Notes under the pieces: generated by a model
Seen by the model: the letters and a program-made list of their open reading frames with translations, nothing else
The model's database searches: none
What the model was told of the DNA's origin: nothing
Program-made: the position numbers and the translations under genes
Part shown: in pieces, positions 8,471-11,695 of the stretch
Layout of the letters: the number at the start of each line of letters is the position of its first letter
Position numbering within the stretch: position 1 is the stretch's first letter
Source: Actinidia chinensis
Taxonomy: Eukaryota > Streptophyta > Magnoliopsida > Ericales > Actinidiaceae
Length of the DNA stretch: 11,695 bases
NCBI GenBank assembly: GCA_009663005.1
Contig: VIGQ01000762.1
Span: 1 to 11,695 of the forward strand
Direction: 5' to 3'

Positions 8471-9080
8471 TTATCATTACATATTTGTATGGTAGTAAAC
8501 TGAATTTCACCATTTTATTCAAATCAGCCCACCAGGTTAATCTTTTTTAAAAAAATACCTGTTTCGGTTTCGAGTTTTTGGATTATATATGATTTTTTTT
8601 AATATTTAATCAAATTTTTATATTGTATTCTATCAATGAATTAATCTACTTTAAAGCATTTAACTGTAGTAGAATTCACCGATTAAAATTTATTTTTATA
8701 ATTTTAGTGGTTTGATTATGAATGTTATGATCATGTTATGAATTAGCCACTTCACATAATTAATTTCATAGAACCCAATTAAAGTGGGATACAATATTTT
8801 ATAAATTTTATGGTTTGGTATAAATCGTATTGGTTTATTATACTTTTTTGTGGCCATTGTTATGAGATTTATATAGAATTGATTGTCAGGATTTATTAGT
8901 ATGTTTGATAATTTTATAAGTCTTTATGGTTCATTTATGTGAAGATAATCGGAAGTTTATAAAAATTTATACCTATGTTATGAATAAAATTTAATTTTAT
9001 TGAGAATTTATATTAATTATGATTTAATCTAGTTGACCTACCAAAATATTGATTTGACAGACTATTCAACCACATAAATG
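8471..9080. other. AT-rich intergenic spacer
   Basis: No gene, exon or RNA is seen on either strand. The stretch near 8565-8635 (GTTTCGAGTTTTTGG, TTTAATATTTAATCAAATTT) weakly resembles the direct repeat pair at ~9307 and ~10785 and may be a third, older copy. Confidence 0.5.
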
Positions 9081-9262
9081 GAGTACCAAATGGTGGGTGG
9101 TGTATAGTGTATAGTGTAGCCTTTTTAATTTTTTAAATTTCTCTTAGCGAAAGGATTAAAAAATTAAAAAAAAATCATCTAATTGATTTTTTTTTTTCAA
9201 ATTAGATGAACTTTTACCCCAAAACAAAAAACGTTACTCCCACCCAACAACCACCAAACAAA
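9080..9262. mobile_element. Nested-palindrome element, possible MITE
   Basis: Three nested inverted pairs share one centre: GGTGGGTGGTG (9092-9102) against CCCACCCAACAACCACCA (9239-9256); TTTTTAATTTTTTAA (9122-9136) against TTAAAAAATTAAAAA (9156-9170); and TCATCTAATTGA (9175-9186) against TCAAATTAGATGA (to 9209). The whole could fold into a long hairpin, as small non-autonomous DNA transposons do. A clear target-site duplication is not evident, so the edges are approximate. Confidence 0.4.
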
Positions 9263-9306
9263 TTAAAATGAAATAATACCCTAAAAAAGGGCCTAAGGCC
9301 AAAAAT

Positions 9307-9405
9307 ACTAAATTTGCACCCAATTATTTCAATTGGCCTATTTGTGTTTTCGAGTTTTAAGAAACTTGTCTTTAATATTGATCAAAATTTAATATTTTTA
9401 AAAAT
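9307..9405. repeat. Direct repeat DR, copy 1
   Basis: ACTAAATTTGCACC, TTATTTCAATTGGCCT, GTTTTCGAGTTTT, AAACTTGT and CTTTAATATTGATCAAAATTT occur in the same order and spacing as at 10785-10885. The two copies are about 1.48 kb apart. Confidence 0.75.
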
Positions 9406-9419
9406 AAAACATATAAAGT

Positions 9420-9960
9420 TTTAATTATAAAATACAAAGAAAATAATTTCTGCACTTCTTTGTTGTCTGTATTAGGTAAAAATTACAACAGATTTGGAAT
9501 GCAGAAATTCAAAAATGAGAAGTACAAAAATCAAAATTAGATGCAAACTCATTTTTCAATAAAAATAGCACTAATATGATAAATGGCACCTGGTCATGCA
9601 TGTTGAGATCAAAATTAAGTTCTATTTTTCTCATCCACAAACACGTTTAAGTGCACAAGAGACAAGATAACAATAATAAGACACTATAATTAGAACTCAT
9701 GTGGCTGTCTCTTGTACTTTCCTCTAGTCCTCTAATTCTCGTTAAAAAACAAACAAGAAATTCATAATCACCTACCCTCTCGTTCCTATGGCAGACCTTT
9801 AGTGAAACAATACAATGATCATAAGCAAAAGTAATTTGTAGGACTCCTAAACATAGAACTGTAAATACTGTTCAAATGAAAAACATATCATAAAAACTAC
9901 AAATAATTCGTATTGAAGAGGCAATGCAATATAGAATATAAAAACGGTATATGTTGCTGA
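9420..9960. other. AT-rich sequence downstream of the terminal exon
   Basis: No gene is seen. On the minus strand this contains the expected 3' untranslated and termination region of the candidate gene ending at 9966. A short inverted pair, ACAAGAGAC (9655-9663) and GTCTCTTGT (9707-9715), could form a hairpin with a ~43-base loop. I see no convincing AATAAA on the minus strand close to the stop. Confidence 0.4.
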
Positions 9961-9965
9961 AACAC

Positions 9966-10037
9966 TCAAGACGCCAGCGATTTATGGGAATTGTCATCCC
10001 ATACTTGAACACCAGGAAAAAGAAATTTGGTAAGATT
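9966..10037 (-). CDS. Predicted terminal exon of the candidate gene
   Basis: An excellent acceptor (TTTGATTTGATTCTTTTCAG, minus strand) at 10038 is followed by 24 codons: NLTKFLFPGVQVWDDNSHKS, then LAS and TGA at 9968-9966. The reading is too short for an ORF search, but the acceptor quality, local drop in AT content and compact stop support a 3' exon. Family not recognised. Confidence 0.4.
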   Translation of the reverse strand, partial: NLTKFLFPGVQVWDDNSHKSLAS

Positions 10038-11604
10038 CTGAAAAGAATCAAATCAAAATAATCTTTTCTCCAAAAATAAAGTCATCACATAGTTAGGAAT
10101 TTATGAACTCATTGAGATAGCGACTACTTTTCAAAAACCTAACTGGTACTCATAAAACATATTAAAAGATATCGCATTGTTTCCTTAAACTCCTTTTTCT
10201 CAGCAAACTATACCAAACTGAATGCTAACTTTGTTTGGTTGCTAAGAAAATCCACGACTACAAAGTAAAATAAAAAATAAAAAAATTGCTAACGAAAAAA
10301 CTCATGAAATTTCATTGTTTCCATAAACTCTGTTTTCTGCGTAACCAAACGAACATTAACCTGTTTTTGTTTGGTTGCAGAGAAAATCAGTGAAAGAAGA
10401 GTAAAAAAAAAATTACTAAAGAAACCCCCAAAAATTCAAGTAGTCGCATTGTTTCCTTAAACTCTATTTTCTAAGGAACCAAACTGAACGCTAACTCTGT
10501 TTGGTTGCCGAGCAAATCAACTGAAAAAAAAGAGTAAAACAAAACCAAATTGCTCAGAAAGCAATCCAAGATTCAAAACTCACACTCACATCGATAAAAC
10601 TTTGAAAAATAAAGAGAGAAAGGAATAATGGCATTGTTCTAATTAAAATTAGAAGAAGAAAAAGAAGAAGAAGTAGAAAAGAGGAGTAAGATTGAAATGA
10701 GAGAGTGTATGTGTTTCTCAACAATCATGAACCCCAATGTTGTTTGGTTGTTGAGAAAATCAATGAAAACAAGCACAAAAAAGAACTAAATTGCACCAAT
10801 TTATTTCAATTGGCCTCGTATGAGGTAACCTATTTTTGTTTTCGAGTTTTGAGTAAACTTGTTCTTTAATATTTGATCAAAATTTTATATATATTGTTTT
10901 TTGAGAAATTGTTCCTCAGCAACCAAAGACGGGGTGGGGGGTTGTTTGACTATTTATGCTTGAATCTCTTTCAATTTTCCTGACTATTTTTTTTGCATTA
11001 GTATCTGGAGGAAGAATGCCTACTGTATTTTTTGAATCCTATGGTTTTGGTTGTTTCATAAAAAAAAAAGTCAGGTCAAAGAAGACAAATAAGGCTAATA
11101 GCTGATGTTATAAAACGATCTGAATCCAATGGGGATTTTCTACATGACGTTACTGAAGATTTAAGTATCACTAAACAACATGGGAATTAAACCAAAATCC
11201 ATTTAAAAAAAAAAAACAATTTCCCAATCTCTACAAGGAAACAAAAATCACACCATCAGATGAACAAATTGAACAAAACTACCAAAGCGGAACAAAAACT
11301 TGTTAGAGTACAAATTTGTCCACTAAGGTAAAAGAAAGAAAACGGAATGGACCATCATCTTTTTTTTTCCTTTCCAGTCCTTAATTATTGAGAAATCTAG
11401 ACCATAATTACCAAAAATCCAACTAGTAACCATATTAAATTCATTGATCCCCCATTTAAAGAGTGACATTGAGAAAGTGTAATTAATTGAAGAAACCTTC
11501 GATAAAGGTGAAGAAACAGGGTGAGGCTCTTCTGAGACTTTTAGTGGTTGAGGCAAAAGTTTGTTAGATCTGGGTTTCTGGGAAGTGGCTGCCGGCAAAG
11601 CCAT
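9966..11604 (-). CDS. Candidate unrecognised split gene (minus strand)
   Basis: Two pieces look like exons of one minus-strand gene: a predicted first exon (11604-11497, 36 codons) and a predicted terminal exon (10037-9966, 23 codons plus TGA). Both meet their splice sites in phase 0, so they could join directly or with in-between exons I could not identify. The first exon is Pro/Ser/Lys-rich, like a disordered N-terminus. The last ends with a hydrophobic-aromatic stretch then a polar tail. No membrane segment or known motif is seen, and I do not recognise the family. The presumed intron is ~1.46 kb and holds the hairpin repeats described below. An alternative is two unrelated genes, or a first exon that belongs to a gene continuing past the right edge. 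Confidence 0.35.
10171..10580. repeat. Three tandem ~136-bp repeats with internal hairpins
   Basis: CATTGTTTCC(T/A)TAAACTC begins a unit at 10175, 10313 and 10447 (spacings 138 and 134). Each unit then has a left arm like TTTTCT..G.AACCAAAC, a ~14-base loop, and a right arm like GTTTGGTTGCNGAGAAAATC, followed by GAAAAAAGAGTAAAA-type A-rich sequence. The arms are imperfect inverted complements: hairpins at ~10194-10252, ~10332-10388 and ~10467-10517. They lie inside the presumed intron of the minus-strand candidate gene. Confidence 0.8.
10490..10715 (-). repeat. Intron-like segment, right copy of the dispersed duplicated block
   Basis: On the minus strand (TTC)n (~10651-10675), TCTAATTTTAATTAGAACA, CTTTATTTTTCAAAG and a CTCGGCAACCAAACAGAG arm follow in the same order as at 6640-6900. 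The two copies are in the same orientation, ~3.8 kb apart. The lower part overlaps the third 136-bp repeat. Confidence 0.6.
10714..10758. repeat. Fourth hairpin of the GTTTGGTTG family
   Basis: TTTCTCAACAA (10714-10724) and TTGTTGAGAAA (10748-10758) are perfect 11-base inverted complements around a 23-base loop that contains part of the GTTTGGTTG arm. A degenerate fifth arm, CCTCAGCAACCAAA, lies near 10914-10927. Confidence 0.75.
10785..10885. repeat. Direct repeat DR, copy 2
   Basis: The copy matches 9307-9405 from ACTAAATTGCACC through TTATTTCAATTGGCCT to TATTTGATCAAAATTTTAT, with an extra ~15 bases (CGTATGAGGTAACC) after GGCCT. Confidence 0.75.
10886..11322. other. Presumed intronic sequence with no identified exon
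   Basis: Acceptor-like sites on the minus strand are CTTTCCTTGTAG (~11236) and TTTTACCTTAG (~11325), but no convincing exon follows either. A GGGGTGGGGGG tract lies at ~10931-10941. Several A9-A12 runs occur (11060, 11204). Confidence 0.4.
11497..11604 (-). CDS. Predicted first exon of the candidate gene
   Basis: The minus strand reads ATGGCTTTGCCGGCAGCC in a good plant start context (TTCGATGGC) and encodes 36 residues starting MALPAATSQKPRSNK and ending SSPLSK before AAG|GTTTCT, a usable but not strong donor. The same frame is open upstream to 11691, adding a longer ATG at 11661 (MVLHDVRKD), so the true start, or an upstream splice acceptor at TTGCTCAG (~11671), is uncertain. Base composition is distinctly less AT-rich than its surroundings, which supports coding. 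The frame also stays open through the donor to ~11323, but that part turns low-complexity. Confidence 0.35.
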
Positions 11605-11695
11605 CGAAATGAGCACACAATTGTAAAAGGAAAGGTCTTTTCTCACATCATGCAGCACCATGAAGAATTCTGAGCAAGTACTCGGGAATCGTCAG

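Overview
The window looks like nuclear DNA of a plant, probably a dicot. The signs are very AT-rich non-coding sequence, short exons with plant-type splice sites and U-rich introns, CT-rich 5' leaders, ACGT-core (G-box) promoter elements, and an exon pair resembling the plant ARIA/ABAP1 armadillo-repeat family. No prokaryotic operon, rRNA, tRNA or CRISPR array is visible, and most long ORFs are chance.

Left half (1-~6178): one continuous tandem satellite array. The unit is about 600 bp and is itself built from four related ~150-bp subunits. Ten complete units and two partial end units can be phased. They fall into two types, long (L) and short (S), told apart by a ~25-bp A-rich insertion and several linked substitutions. 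The order is L-S-S-L-S-L-S-L-S-L, so most of the array behaves as a ~1.2-kb L+S higher-order repeat with one phase break. Single-base indels are so frequent that the array may be uncorrected long-read sequence. It ends at a run of 17 A.

Middle (~6180-8470): two related minus-strand promoter/leader regions lie in direct orientation. The upstream one (8205-8470) leads into a broken gene start: an ARM-repeat N-terminal exon, a 441-bp intron with good splice sites, and a truncated second exon, with a frameshift and an early stop. The other (6955-7410) leads into an intron-like segment with no recognisable coding exon, followed by the satellite.

Right (8470-11695): AT-rich spacer with a nested-palindrome element (~9080-9260), then a candidate minus-strand gene. 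Its predicted first exon is at 11497-11604 and its terminal exon at 9966-10037, in compatible phase. The presumed intron between them carries three tandem ~136-bp repeats, each holding an imperfect hairpin built on a TTTGGTTGCNGAGAAAATC-like arm, a fourth hairpin, and a segment also found in the left intron-like region. A separate ~100-bp direct repeat occurs at ~9307 and ~10785. I do not recognise the family of this candidate gene.
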